A stretch of 64,000 nt of DNA. Origin: Limnovirga soli. Its GTDB lineage: Bacteria > Bacteroidota > Bacteroidia > Chitinophagales > Chitinophagaceae. The position numbers were made by a program, and so were the translations under genes. Within the stretch, counting starts at the first letter, position 1. The number at the start of each line of letters is the position of its first letter. Positions 18,163-26,473 of this stretch are shown here, piece by piece. A model generated the notes under the pieces. It saw only the letters and a list, made by a program, of their open reading frames with translations. It was not told the origin of the DNA and did not search any database. Where the stretch lies: assembly GCF_013106755.1 (NCBI RefSeq), contig NZ_WHPF01000007.1, positions 248,001 through 312,000 of the forward strand, given 5' to 3'.

Positions 18163-18954
18163 TTACCTGAAACTTACAAGAGAAGATAATGGGTAACGCA
18201 GATTTTTATACTGCATCATATCGATTTTTATAGTGCCTACTACAATTGGGCTTTCAATACGCAGTGGTATATGGTTGGCATCATCCGAAACCCAAACAGT
18301 CATTTTTTCGCCACCATCAAATATTGTTCCCTTAACAAGTAGCGGTTTAAATTTTATGGCTCTAAATTTTCCGTATTTGGTTTTAATGGTTTCCTTACCC
18401 AGGTAGCGGATATAGAGGTTGTACACTTCATTATCCAAAAACATGCTAAAGGGAATCTTGTCTTCGGGTTTATAGGTATTAAAATCTATATTACGGGCGT
18501 AATAAATAGAACTTAAAACATCCTGTACACAATTGGGTACTTTAAATACGCCGGCAGATGTAATGGCTGTATTGGTTTGCTGATTAAAAGTAACATTCTC
18601 CACCTTTTTATACCCACCTTCATCTACATTGCGAATAAATTTTAGTGGCTGCATGTTAAGGGTATCAAAATACGTTTCGTATCGGTCTCGAACTTTAAAT
18701 ATCCAGTCATAGCTTGAGTTGGACCTGCCTTCGCCCACTACATGATAACATGATTTATTATTTATATTATCCATGCCTACTGTAAAACTGGCACTACCCG
18801 CATTTACATATAATCCGGCAACAGAATAGAATACATTATATGTAAGAACTTCGCCGGAAACAAATGTTTTGTTTTTAATGCCGCAAAAATCATCCCCTGC
18901 TGTAAGGTGCATCCAACTTAGTGTAGCTATAAAAATGAATATAAATTTCTTCAC
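18163..18954 (-). CDS. DUF3108 domain-containing secreted protein
   Basis: 263 residues, reading from a GTG at 18954. The N-terminus MKKFIFIFIATLSWMHLTAG is a Sec signal peptide. The rest is beta-rich and matches DUF3108: GEVLTYNVFYSVAGLYVNAG near the start, and DDANHIPLRIESPIVVGTIK near the end. Members are thought to be periplasmic or outer-membrane-associated, but the function is unknown. It starts one base after the stop of the flippase-like gene, so the two are surely co-translated. Confidence 0.85.
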   Translation of the reverse strand: MKKFIFIFIATLSWMHLTAGDDFCGIKNKTFVSGEVLTYNVFYSVAGLYVNAGSASFTVGMDNINNKSCYHVVGEGRSNSSYDWIFKVRDRYETYFDTLNMQPLKFIRNVDEGGYKKVENVTFNQQTNTAITSAGVFKVPNCVQDVLSSIYYARNIDFNTYKPEDKIPFSMFLDNEVYNLYIRYLGKETIKTKYGKFRAIKFKPLLVKGTIFDGGEKMTVWVSDDANHIPLRIESPIVVGTIKIDMMQYKNLRYPLSSLVSFR

Positions 18955-18955
18955 G

Positions 18956-19921
18956 TTATCTGTTTCTGAATAATTTAATACCTACCATAAACAAACTTCC
19001 TGCCACAGCTGGTAAAATAAGGTTTAGCATCCAAATTCCTGCCGTTGTTGCAACAATACCCAGCTTATTTACAGTTAATATGCCAAAAAGTTGCAAACCG
19101 GCTTCGCCCCTCATTCCAAGATCGGCAACGGGAATGGTGGGTAAAATTGCCAATACCAAAAAAAGCACACAAACTGTTGCTGCTGCATCTGCTAAGGGTA
19201 ATTGCACATTAAAAATATGAAACATTACCAGGTACTGAACGACAAATACACAAAACCGTGTTGCGGATAGCAACAAAATTCTTGTTAAATCTTTGCTGCT
19301 AATGCTTTCCAGGTTTTCTATCATGAATTTATACCTATACACAAACGGTATTTTTTCTACCAAAAGTGTTAGCCAGCTTAACTTAAAGTATAAAAACAGC
19401 AAAAGCAAGGTGCCTACGGCAATTATAAATACAAGGCCATTTATTAAAAAAAAAGAAAGGCCCTCTAATACCGCAAGATGCTGCCAGGCATTTGCTTTTA
19501 AAAACAGTAAACCGGCCAAACCTGCAGCAAGTGTAATAGCCAGTTGCGCCATACTGCCTACTAAAGTTAGGGTAACAGATTTTAAACGTTTGCCTTCTTC
19601 CATATATACCAGCCTGCCTGCATAATCACCCAGGCCATTTGGTAAAAACAAGGATAGTGAAAGACCAGATAAAATGGCTCTGTAGGCCATATAAAAATTT
19701 ACCGGTTGTATCCTGCGTACAAGTATCTGCCATTTTTTTGCTTCCAGCCCCCAGTTTAAAAACATTAATAATAATGAGGCTATAATAAGCCAGCCATTAG
19801 TGCCTTGTACTGCACCGTGTAGCATGTCTTTGGTTTGCTGTAAGCTGGTTTGGTTTTGTACTTTATAATAAATAGAGAAAGCCAGCACTATAAACAGTAA
19901 GGGTCCAATTACATAATTCAA
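18956..19921 (-). CDS. lysylphosphatidylglycerol synthase TM-region family (flippase-like) protein
   Basis: At least 321 residues, with seven to eight hydrophobic helices. Family motifs include LNWGLEAKKWQILVRRI near residue 60 and the polar GLSLSLFLPNGLGDYAGRL, plus PVADLGMRGEAGLQLF. This is the YbhN/AglD-like integral membrane family related to the flippase domain of MprF. The best start is uncertain. The TTG at 19921 is used here, but the frame stays open to 20041 with no ATG or GTG, and the upstream codons read KRYKIW, as in N-termini of relatives. The pairing with DUF3108 suggests an envelope lipid or glycan role. Confidence 0.8.
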   Translation of the reverse strand: MNYVIGPLLFIVLAFSIYYKVQNQTSLQQTKDMLHGAVQGTNGWLIIASLLLMFLNWGLEAKKWQILVRRIQPVNFYMAYRAILSGLSLSLFLPNGLGDYAGRLVYMEEGKRLKSVTLTLVGSMAQLAITLAAGLAGLLFLKANAWQHLAVLEGLSFFLINGLVFIIAVGTLLLLFLYFKLSWLTLLVEKIPFVYRYKFMIENLESISSKDLTRILLLSATRFCVFVVQYLVMFHIFNVQLPLADAAATVCVLFLVLAILPTIPVADLGMRGEAGLQLFGILTVNKLGIVATTAGIWMLNLILPAVAGSLFMVGIKLFRNR

Positions 19922-20044
19922 CCATATTTTGTAGCGCTTTTTCAGATATAATATTTTTTCAAACCTACGCCAAAACAGGCATTTACCGGTAATTACCTGA
20001 ATGTTGATTGAAATAAAGCATATTAAAAGTGTTTTAAGTTATTG

Positions 20045-20120
20045 TGTAACCGGCAGATCAATGCTATTGGGCATTCTTGCGTCGCACACCTGTACTTTTG
20101 ATATGTTATGCAGCAATAAG
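20045..20120 (+). repeat. dispersed TGCGTCGCA repeat (type A)
   Basis: The core at 20077-20095 has one change (CACCTGTAC). An ACCGGCAG left end and a GCAGCAATAAG right flank are present. It lies between two minus-strand genes. Confidence 0.8.
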
Positions 20121-20169
20121 AACTTCGCAACAGCGGCAGCGTATAGTAAATATGCGATAGCATTCTTCA

Positions 20170-20613
20170 TTAATCCCTGTCAAATTTCTTTTTAAGATAT
20201 TCTACAATAGTAGGATCTTCCAGCCCTTCAATATCGCTTAGTTCCAGTTCAAGAGCCTTGGTACTTTGTATAATTTCCAACAATGAAATAATTAATGATA
20301 GCACAAAAGAAATAATTGATAATGCAAAAAATAAATGTGCCCATTGCATTTGATTTATATAAATAGTATACATGCTTATAATAGCCAGTAAAAAACTGGC
20401 TACGCCAAGAAACTGCATGTTCTTTATTAATTTAAGGCGGTACTTAAGGCTTTTTATTTGACCATGAATGATAATATTATTGGTTTCGCGGTTATACTTT
20501 TCGTGCAGGTTTCTAACCCTGCTGGCCAGTGCCAAAAAGCGGTTGGTATAAGCCAGCATTATTAAGCTGATGGCCGGAAATAATAATGCCGGTGTATTGA
20601 TAGATATTTCCAT
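20170..20613 (-). CDS. DUF2721 domain-containing membrane protein
   Basis: 147 residues with three hydrophobic helices. The first is at about residues 8-20, and the second and third at about 74-89 and 96-114. The soluble stretch RFLALASRVRNLHEKYN after the first helix is typical of DUF2721 proteins. The C-terminus is charged and probably cytoplasmic. The function of the family is unknown. It is isolated by repeats on both sides. Confidence 0.8.
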   Translation of the reverse strand: MEISINTPALLFPAISLIMLAYTNRFLALASRVRNLHEKYNRETNNIIIHGQIKSLKYRLKLIKNMQFLGVASFLLAIISMYTIYINQMQWAHLFFALSIISFVLSLIISLLEIIQSTKALELELSDIEGLEDPTIVEYLKKKFDRD

Positions 20614-20694
20614 ACCTCAAACCTACACAAAATTTGTTGTTATTTTTGGTAGCCCAATCCCTTATTACCATTACTGATACTGGGTTTTATTGCT

Positions 20695-20750
20695 GCCATA
20701 TAACCGGAACAATGAAGTGATTGCGACGCAAGAGGCGATGCCATGAAAAT
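20695..20750 (-). repeat. dispersed repeat, type B variant
   Basis: A minus-oriented element reads GGAACAATGAAGTGATTGCGACGCAA (20706-20731, shown here in two parts: GGAACAATGAAGTG + ATTGCGACGCAA), followed by GAGGCGATGCCAT. Together with the plus-strand copy at 20077 it brackets the DUF2721 gene in inverted orientation. Confidence 0.75.
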
Positions 20751-20802
20751 ATTAGCTGGTATTATATAATGTTTTTGGTTATCTAAATTTTCAGGCTCTT
20801 CT

Positions 20803-23241
20803 TTACAATTTATAGGTAATGGGTACATTTATTTTAATACTGAAATTACGGCCCATGCCAAAAACGCCCTGGCGCCCCGTTGCATTATTAATGGCAGTAT
20901 ATTTTAACCGGCTAAGATGGCTTTGATAGGCCACATCGGTAATATTATTGGCATCGAGATGGATGCTAAACAGGCTTTTACCTTTTTTCGCAATGTCAGT
21001 ACCTACGCCAATATTTATTAAATAATATCCATCTGTTGGGGTTTCGGTATTGAAGGCTGTAAATGCATTTTCCTGTTTAAAAGAAGCATCGCCGGTGATA
21101 CCAAAATATAGGTTTTTTAGGGTATTGCCCTTGGCTAAAAAATTGCCTTTTAATTCTGATACCAGTCTGGCAGCAGGTATATTAGGTATGTTTTTGGTTC
21201 CATCAACTGGCTGGTTAAACTGTGCTCTTGTAAAGGAAAATGTGTTTTCGAAATGCAGCCAATCAAAAGGATGTGGGTGAATATCTACATGTAACTCCAA
21301 TCCGTATAAATACGCATTTTTTTGGTCAAAGCGAAATACATATAAATCGTTTCCGCTTTCTTCGTCAACTAATATTGAGTCACCACCATTTGCAGCGGCT
21401 ACTTTTTCGTAGAAAATAAAATTGGTAATATTATTATAGAATGCACTGGCGGTAAATGAAATATGCTTTGTAGCCAGTTCTATGCCTGCATCGGCCTGGG
21501 TACTAATTTCACTTTTTAGCAGGTTACTACCTACTTCGTACCGGTTGGTACCTTCGTGAGCGCCATTGCTGGCTAATTCTGCAAAATTGGGCGCCCTGAA
21601 ACCGCGTGCAATATTGGCTTTAACAGTGAGTGCTTTTGTTGCCTGATAAGCAAGGCCTGCGCTGGCTGAAATATTGCCAAAATTGGTAGCAAATGCATCA
21701 AATTTTTGCAAGCCATCGCTAAACATTTCTTTGCCCTGAACATGACGGTTATCGAACCTTAGTCCACCGCTTAATGACCATTTATCTTTTGTGTATTGGG
21801 TAAATGCATATGCGCCTATATCAAAAAGATCGTAATCGGGAATAATTGATTCTTCTGCACGATTGGTGTTTGTTTGATACATGCCTGAAACTCCGATGGA
21901 AGTTTTTAAGTTTTTATTGGAGATAATATGGTATCTGAGTGCATAGCTCATGGTTTTTAGATCGAAATATGCAACGGGGATAGAAGTATTATCAGGGTTG
22001 CCAAATTCCCGGCGTTGATTTCTTTGCAAACCCAGTACCAGGTCCATTCTTTGTTTACCAATATTGAATGTGTTATCCGAAGTAATTTTTATATGGTTAA
22101 TTTGTTGAAAGGGAACTAATGGTGTAATGGATTTAAAATCAGCATCGGTTGCCAGTGCATTATCTCCACCTGCAATTGGTTTAATAAATGCGCCGGATAC
22201 TTCGTCTCTTTCACCCTCTACTATGCCCAAATGTTGGTTAAAACTGCTGAATAATAACCTGCTGCTTCCCCAACTGCCAGTATAGCCTAGCATGCCACCA
22301 AAATTTTTATTAAAGAATTTGGAGTTAAACACATAGCCATCGTACTTGTTTTTATAGTCGTGTGCGCCTTTATAATCCCCATATGCATTCCAGCTAAAAC
22401 CATTTTTGGTACCGGCTATATTGGCAAAAAAACCTCTTAAACCACTATTGCTTTGGAATTCACTTTGCACATTAATTTTTAGGTTGCCTTCGGGAGCCGG
22501 TAGTTGAGATTGGATATTTACTACACCTGCAATAGCATCACTTCCATACATTAAGGAAGCGGGGCCTTTTAAAACCTCGGCACGTTGTACAGAATAATCG
22601 TCAATTTCAATACCATGTTCATCGCCCCATTGCTGCCCTTCCTGTCTAACACCGTCATTTACAATCACTACGCGGTTATATCCTAAACCCCGTATAAACG
22701 GTTTTGAAATGGCGGGACCTGTTGTTAACACAGATAAACCAGGTACAGATTTAGATAAAGCATCCATGATATTTGAGGAGGTAATATGCAGAAGGTCATC
22801 ATGCTTTACTACGCTTACTGGTTGTGGGTTTTGTTTAATACGTGTAGCAAAAGATACACCTGTAACAGTAACGGCCTCCTGTTCCACAATGGAAGCAGTT
22901 AATACATAATCATGCTTTGATATTCCCTCAATATCAATGTTTTCTATTATGGTAGCATAGCCCTGGAATGAAATTTCTACGAGATAATGTCCTGAATTAA
23001 TTCCCTGTATTTTAAAATATCCTGCTTTATCTGCAATAGCTCCCTTCTTTACATCTGGCAGAAAAATGGTTGCACCAGCTAATGGTGTTTTGTCTTTGGC
23101 ATCTGTAACAATACCTTCCAGGCTTGAATTTAAAACGTTTGGCCATACCTGGACTTTATTATCTTCCATTTTATTTTGTGCCATTAACTCACTAAGTGAA
23201 AGGCAAATGCCAATGCATACAAGGAAAGTCAGCTTTTTCAT
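20803..23241 (-). CDS. TonB-dependent outer-membrane receptor
   Basis: 812 residues. A Sec signal peptide (1-21) leads into a carboxypeptidase-regulatory-like beta-sandwich at about 40-115 (EGIVTDAKDKTPLAGATIFL), then a TonB-box-like VTVTG (125-129). The plug domain holds KSVPGLSVLTTGPAISKPFIRGLGYNRVV and LKGPASLMYGSDAIAGVVN. A large beta-barrel ends in NFSIKINVPITYKL. It should import a bulky substrate such as a siderophore, haem or a metal complex using ExbBD-TonB energy. No SusD-like gene follows, so a glycan role is less likely. The ligand cannot be read from sequence. The 261-bp gap on its 5' side holds nothing obvious beyond AT-rich DNA. Confidence 0.93.
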   Translation of the reverse strand: MKKLTFLVCIGICLSLSELMAQNKMEDNKVQVWPNVLNSSLEGIVTDAKDKTPLAGATIFLPDVKKGAIADKAGYFKIQGINSGHYLVEISFQGYATIIENIDIEGISKHDYVLTASIVEQEAVTVTGVSFATRIKQNPQPVSVVKHDDLLHITSSNIMDALSKSVPGLSVLTTGPAISKPFIRGLGYNRVVIVNDGVRQEGQQWGDEHGIEIDDYSVQRAEVLKGPASLMYGSDAIAGVVNIQSQLPAPEGNLKINVQSEFQSNSGLRGFFANIAGTKNGFSWNAYGDYKGAHDYKNKYDGYVFNSKFFNKNFGGMLGYTGSWGSSRLLFSSFNQHLGIVEGERDEVSGAFIKPIAGGDNALATDADFKSITPLVPFQQINHIKITSDNTFNIGKQRMDLVLGLQRNQRREFGNPDNTSIPVAYFDLKTMSYALRYHIISNKNLKTSIGVSGMYQTNTNRAEESIIPDYDLFDIGAYAFTQYTKDKWSLSGGLRFDNRHVQGKEMFSDGLQKFDAFATNFGNISASAGLAYQATKALTVKANIARGFRAPNFAELASNGAHEGTNRYEVGSNLLKSEISTQADAGIELATKHISFTASAFYNNITNFIFYEKVAAANGGDSILVDEESGNDLYVFRFDQKNAYLYGLELHVDIHPHPFDWLHFENTFSFTRAQFNQPVDGTKNIPNIPAARLVSELKGNFLAKGNTLKNLYFGITGDASFKQENAFTAFNTETPTDGYYLINIGVGTDIAKKGKSLFSIHLDANNITDVAYQSHLSRLKYTAINNATGRQGVFGMGRNFSIKINVPITYKL

Positions 23242-23502
23242 AATGTATTTTTGTTACAACGTTGCAAAAATAGCATGACCATGATTTAATTCAGGCAGAA
23301 ATCGAGATTTTAACAAATTTGTGGCAATTGCAAAATCCTTATTAGCAATTGATGGGGATGATTGTACACCACCTGGATTTTTCTTCATATAAACTGATTT
23401 ACTGAAAAGGAAATTGTTTTTTAAAAAATGGAATAGTTGCTATACAAAGCAGCATTGTAATATTTTTTTTGTCTACATTTATGGGTAATATTATTTACCT
23501 GC

Positions 23503-24084
23503 ATGACTGAACAAGCTTTATTGGTAGGATGCTTGCAAAATGAGCCTTCTTCGCAAAGAGAACTGTATAACAGATATAGCCCAAAAATGCTGGCTGTATG
23601 TTACCGGTTTGCCCAAAGCCGTGAAGATGCGGAGGACATGTTGCAGGAAGGCTTCATCAAAGTATTCACCCAAATACATACTTTTCAAAACAAAGGTTCT
23701 TTTGAAGGTTGGATAAGGAGGATTATTGTACATACCTGTATAAATTTTTTAAAGAAATATAAAAAATTTACTGAAAGTCTGGATATAGCCTATGCAGGAT
23801 ATATTCCGGTTAAAGAAGAAACATTACCTTCTTTAATGCAGGCAAAACAGGTAGTAGAATGTATTAGGCTTTTGCCGGTTGGTTATAAAACAGTGTTGAA
23901 CCTGTATGCCATTGAAGGCTATAATCATAAAGAAATTGCTGAAATGCTGGAAATTGAAGAAAGTACCAGCAGAAGCCAATATACAAGGGCTAAGGTAATG
24001 TTAGAGAACATTTTAATTAAAAAGCGGATACTCGAAAAACCCGGAGAAGAACGGGGTTGGATACCTGCTTTTAAGCATAAGTAA
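23503..24084 (+). CDS. ECF-type RNA polymerase sigma-70 factor
   Basis: 193 residues. Region 2 is clear: YSPKMLAVCYRFAQSREDAEDMLQ, with GWIRRIIVHTCINFLKK covering the 2.3-2.4 segment. Region 4 is seen in LPVGYKTVLNLYAIEGYNHKEIAEML. This is the small two-domain ECF layout. The next gene, 39 bp downstream, encodes a membrane-anchored protein that could hold the sigma factor inactive. The targets are unknown; a self-regulated envelope-stress unit is plausible but inferred. Confidence 0.93.
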   Translation: MTEQALLVGCLQNEPSSQRELYNRYSPKMLAVCYRFAQSREDAEDMLQEGFIKVFTQIHTFQNKGSFEGWIRRIIVHTCINFLKKYKKFTESLDIAYAGYIPVKEETLPSLMQAKQVVECIRLLPVGYKTVLNLYAIEGYNHKEIAEMLEIEESTSRSQYTRAKVMLENILIKKRILEKPGEERGWIPAFKHK

Positions 24085-24123
24085 CAAAAATAGCAATCAA
24101 AAACTAACTACCTGCAGTAATGT

Positions 24124-25683
24124 ATGGGTAACAGGTTGTACCATAATGATTTTGAAAAATACCTCAAAGACGAAGCAGACGACTTTCGTATGTATCCGTC
24201 TGAACAGTTATGGGGGAATATTCAACAGGAAATACACGGTCATCAAAAATGGCCTGCATTAACTGTTATTTCTATTTTCATTATTTCTGCCCTGGTAGTT
24301 GGAACAGTTTTATTAAAACCGCATACCGAAATTGGTTTTAATACTCCAAAATCAAATAATACTACTGCTGTTGCTACTCTTTTAACCGACCATAAAAAGC
24401 CTAAATCCAATACAAAAATTTCAGGCAGTGCTATGTTGGCCAGGTTTACCAATAGGGCGGTAGCTACCCCTTTAGTAGAAACTTACAAAGAAGAACAGTC
24501 ACCGGCAACAACTGTTGAAATATTAACTTCATTTGGCCAAATTACAAGTAATACCATTACTTCAGCCACACCAATTGTTGATCAAACACAGGAACAGCTT
24601 ATTGCTTTACAAAATAATACGGCTGCATCCCTTACCAATGTAAACGATGCTGCGCAGCCAACCCTTATTGCATCTTTAAACACAGAAAAGGCCAATAATA
24701 ATAAATTAAACAATTTTGTTACTACCGCTTATGCGTTTAACCGCGATTTTGTAAACAGGGTAATTGAACAAAAAAGCAATCATAAATTTTATGGCAGCAC
24801 ACATTTGCCTGCTAATTTTTCTTCATTGTTAGCTACTTATTCAGCAAAATCTGGTGGGGCGCAAATCGATCCAACACTTAATATTATTAAGATGGATAAA
24901 AGCGAACGTGATGCCAAAGAAAGGTCTCCTTTATCCAAAATCAGGGGTCGTTCATCAAAATTGGATTTTCAGTTTTTCATAACGCCTTCTATTAGTTACA
25001 GAAGATTGGTGGATAATGCAAATGGTGAGTTAACCAAATCCTATGTAACAGCATTACCATTAGAGGCCAATTATGTGGTGGATGTAAATAATGTAATTCA
25101 ACACAGGCCCGCCACCGGATACGAAGTTGGCTTTACCCTGGGGTATAATATCAATAATAAATTTGCTATACGAAGCGGTTTACAGTTTAATATGAGGCAA
25201 TACAATATTAATGCTTATGTACATAGTACAGAACCTGCCAGTATTGCTTTGGTTAACAGAGACGCCAATAATATCATCAATACTGTATCTGCATTTAGAA
25301 ACAATCCCGGTAGCGATCCAGTTGTTTTAAAGAATAGGTATTATGAAATTAGTATGCCAATTGGAGTAGACTGGCGCCCTGTTAATAATAAAATTTCATG
25401 GGGCATTGCTGCAGCCATTCAGCCTACTTATTCTTTTGATAAAGAGCCATTTATTATTACTTCTAATTATAAAAATTATGCTGATGGTTCAGTGCTTATG
25501 CGCAACTGGAATGTAAATGCCAACGTAGAAACCTATATAGGTTATAATGCCGGCAAATACAGATGGCAATTGGGTCCACAGGTGCGTTACCAGGCATTAC
25601 CCACTATGTCTTCTTCCTATCCCATCAAAGAATACCTGATAGATTATGGTATTAAACTAAGCCTTATCAAATCGCTTAGATAG
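24124..25683 (+). CDS. membrane-anchored outer-membrane beta-barrel protein, putative anti-sigma partner
   Basis: 519 residues in three parts. Residues 1-43 are a charged segment (NDFEKYLKDEADDFRMYPSE..LWGNI) like the cytosolic start of Bacteroidota anti-sigma-type proteins. Residues 45-64 are one hydrophobic helix (ALTVISIFIISALVVGTVLL). From about 70 to 275 comes a Thr/Asn/Ala-rich linker, then an outer-membrane-type beta domain (FQFFITPSISYRRL, GYEVGFTLGYNINNKFAIRSG, and a terminal GIKLSLIKSLR). It follows the ECF sigma gene by 39 bp. An inner-membrane helix and a beta-barrel in one chain implies a bridge across the periplasm, or a signal-anchor that is cleaved. Anti-sigma function is inference. 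Confidence 0.75.
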   Translation: MGNRLYHNDFEKYLKDEADDFRMYPSEQLWGNIQQEIHGHQKWPALTVISIFIISALVVGTVLLKPHTEIGFNTPKSNNTTAVATLLTDHKKPKSNTKISGSAMLARFTNRAVATPLVETYKEEQSPATTVEILTSFGQITSNTITSATPIVDQTQEQLIALQNNTAASLTNVNDAAQPTLIASLNTEKANNNKLNNFVTTAYAFNRDFVNRVIEQKSNHKFYGSTHLPANFSSLLATYSAKSGGAQIDPTLNIIKMDKSERDAKERSPLSKIRGRSSKLDFQFFITPSISYRRLVDNANGELTKSYVTALPLEANYVVDVNNVIQHRPATGYEVGFTLGYNINNKFAIRSGLQFNMRQYNINAYVHSTEPASIALVNRDANNIINTVSAFRNNPGSDPVVLKNRYYEISMPIGVDWRPVNNKISWGIAAAIQPTYSFDKEPFIITSNYKNYADGSVLMRNWNVNANVETYIGYNAGKYRWQLGPQVRYQALPTMSSSYPIKEYLIDYGIKLSLIKSLR

Positions 25684-25694
25684 TTTGTTTTCCT

Positions 25695-25865
25695 GGCTCA
25701 TTTAATTTCTGAAACCTGAAGAGTGCGACGCAAGCGGCGATGCTATTTAATTTATTGCCCGGTTCAACAAAATCAAAATAAATGTTAGAGAAAAAAATAT
25801 TAGCCAGGCAATAAAACCTGTATCAGGCTTTACTTGCGTCGCACTCTTGTGCAGCATATCTTTAC
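25695..25865. repeat. dispersed TGCGTCGCA repeat, inverted pair (type A)
   Basis: A minus-strand core at 25715-25733 (CCTGAAGAGTGCGACGCAA) is followed by GCGGCGATGCTAT. A plus-strand core at 25834-25852 (TTGCGTCGCACTCTTGTGC) is preceded by TAGCCAGGCAATAAAACCTG. Here the pair points outward, opposite to the pair at 9065/9195. Confidence 0.8.
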
Positions 25866-25883
25866 GCTGCAAAATGCAGTAGT

Positions 25884-26459
25884 ATGGTGAACAAAAAAAT
25901 ATGTGGTGCCCTAATATGTAATGCCTTATTATGGTATGGATGTAATTCTTCCTCAACAGTCAATTCTGAAAAAGATACAACGGTTTTTTATCCTATACAG
26001 CAATATTTTAATAATGAATTAAAGGGGATAGACAGTAGTTATGCCATTACTGTTGTGCATACCAATGAGCAGGGTAAAAAAGATACTGCCAATATTAGTA
26101 AAACAAGCCTGCAATTAATGGCACAACCTTTTTTGCAGGCCAATATTAGTGATGTGACCGTAAAAAAATACTATACCGAAAGTAGTTTTTACGATGAAAC
26201 CACCAACAGTTACACTTTTAGCTATACCACTTCAAATAAAGAGTTGCCTGTTCAAAGAGTAGATGTATTGCTTGATACGCTTTCGCAACAGGTAAAAAGG
26301 GTATTTATTTCTACTTATACTACCTCAGACAGTGAAACAATTATTCGGCAATCTGGCTGGAAAACGGGGAACAGTTTTTTTATAAATGCAGTTAAACAAC
26401 CAAAAGCCGGCAAAGAGCAAACAGAACAATTAGCTGTTGAATGGAAACCTAATAATTAA
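25884..26459 (+). CDS. hypothetical lipoprotein
   Basis: 191 residues. The N-terminus MVNKKICGALICNALLWYGC is a short lipoprotein signal with Cys20 as the likely lipidation site. The mature part is hydrophilic, with alternating strands (SFYDETTNSYTFSYTT, VQRVDVLLDTLSQQVKRVFIS) suggesting a beta-sandwich domain. I do not recognise a named family. It ends 14 bp before uvrC and may be co-transcribed with it. A repeat pair lies directly upstream, the nearer copy ending 32 bp before the start. Confidence 0.75.
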   Translation: MVNKKICGALICNALLWYGCNSSSTVNSEKDTTVFYPIQQYFNNELKGIDSSYAITVVHTNEQGKKDTANISKTSLQLMAQPFLQANISDVTVKKYYTESSFYDETTNSYTFSYTTSNKELPVQRVDVLLDTLSQQVKRVFISTYTTSDSETIIRQSGWKTGNSFFINAVKQPKAGKEQTEQLAVEWKPNN

Positions 26460-26473
26460 TTTCGCCTTTAATT

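Noticed and set aside
20001-20195. A 64-codon plus-strand frame
   Set aside because: It crosses a dispersed repeat and the end of the DUF2721 gene, with no start context or family match.
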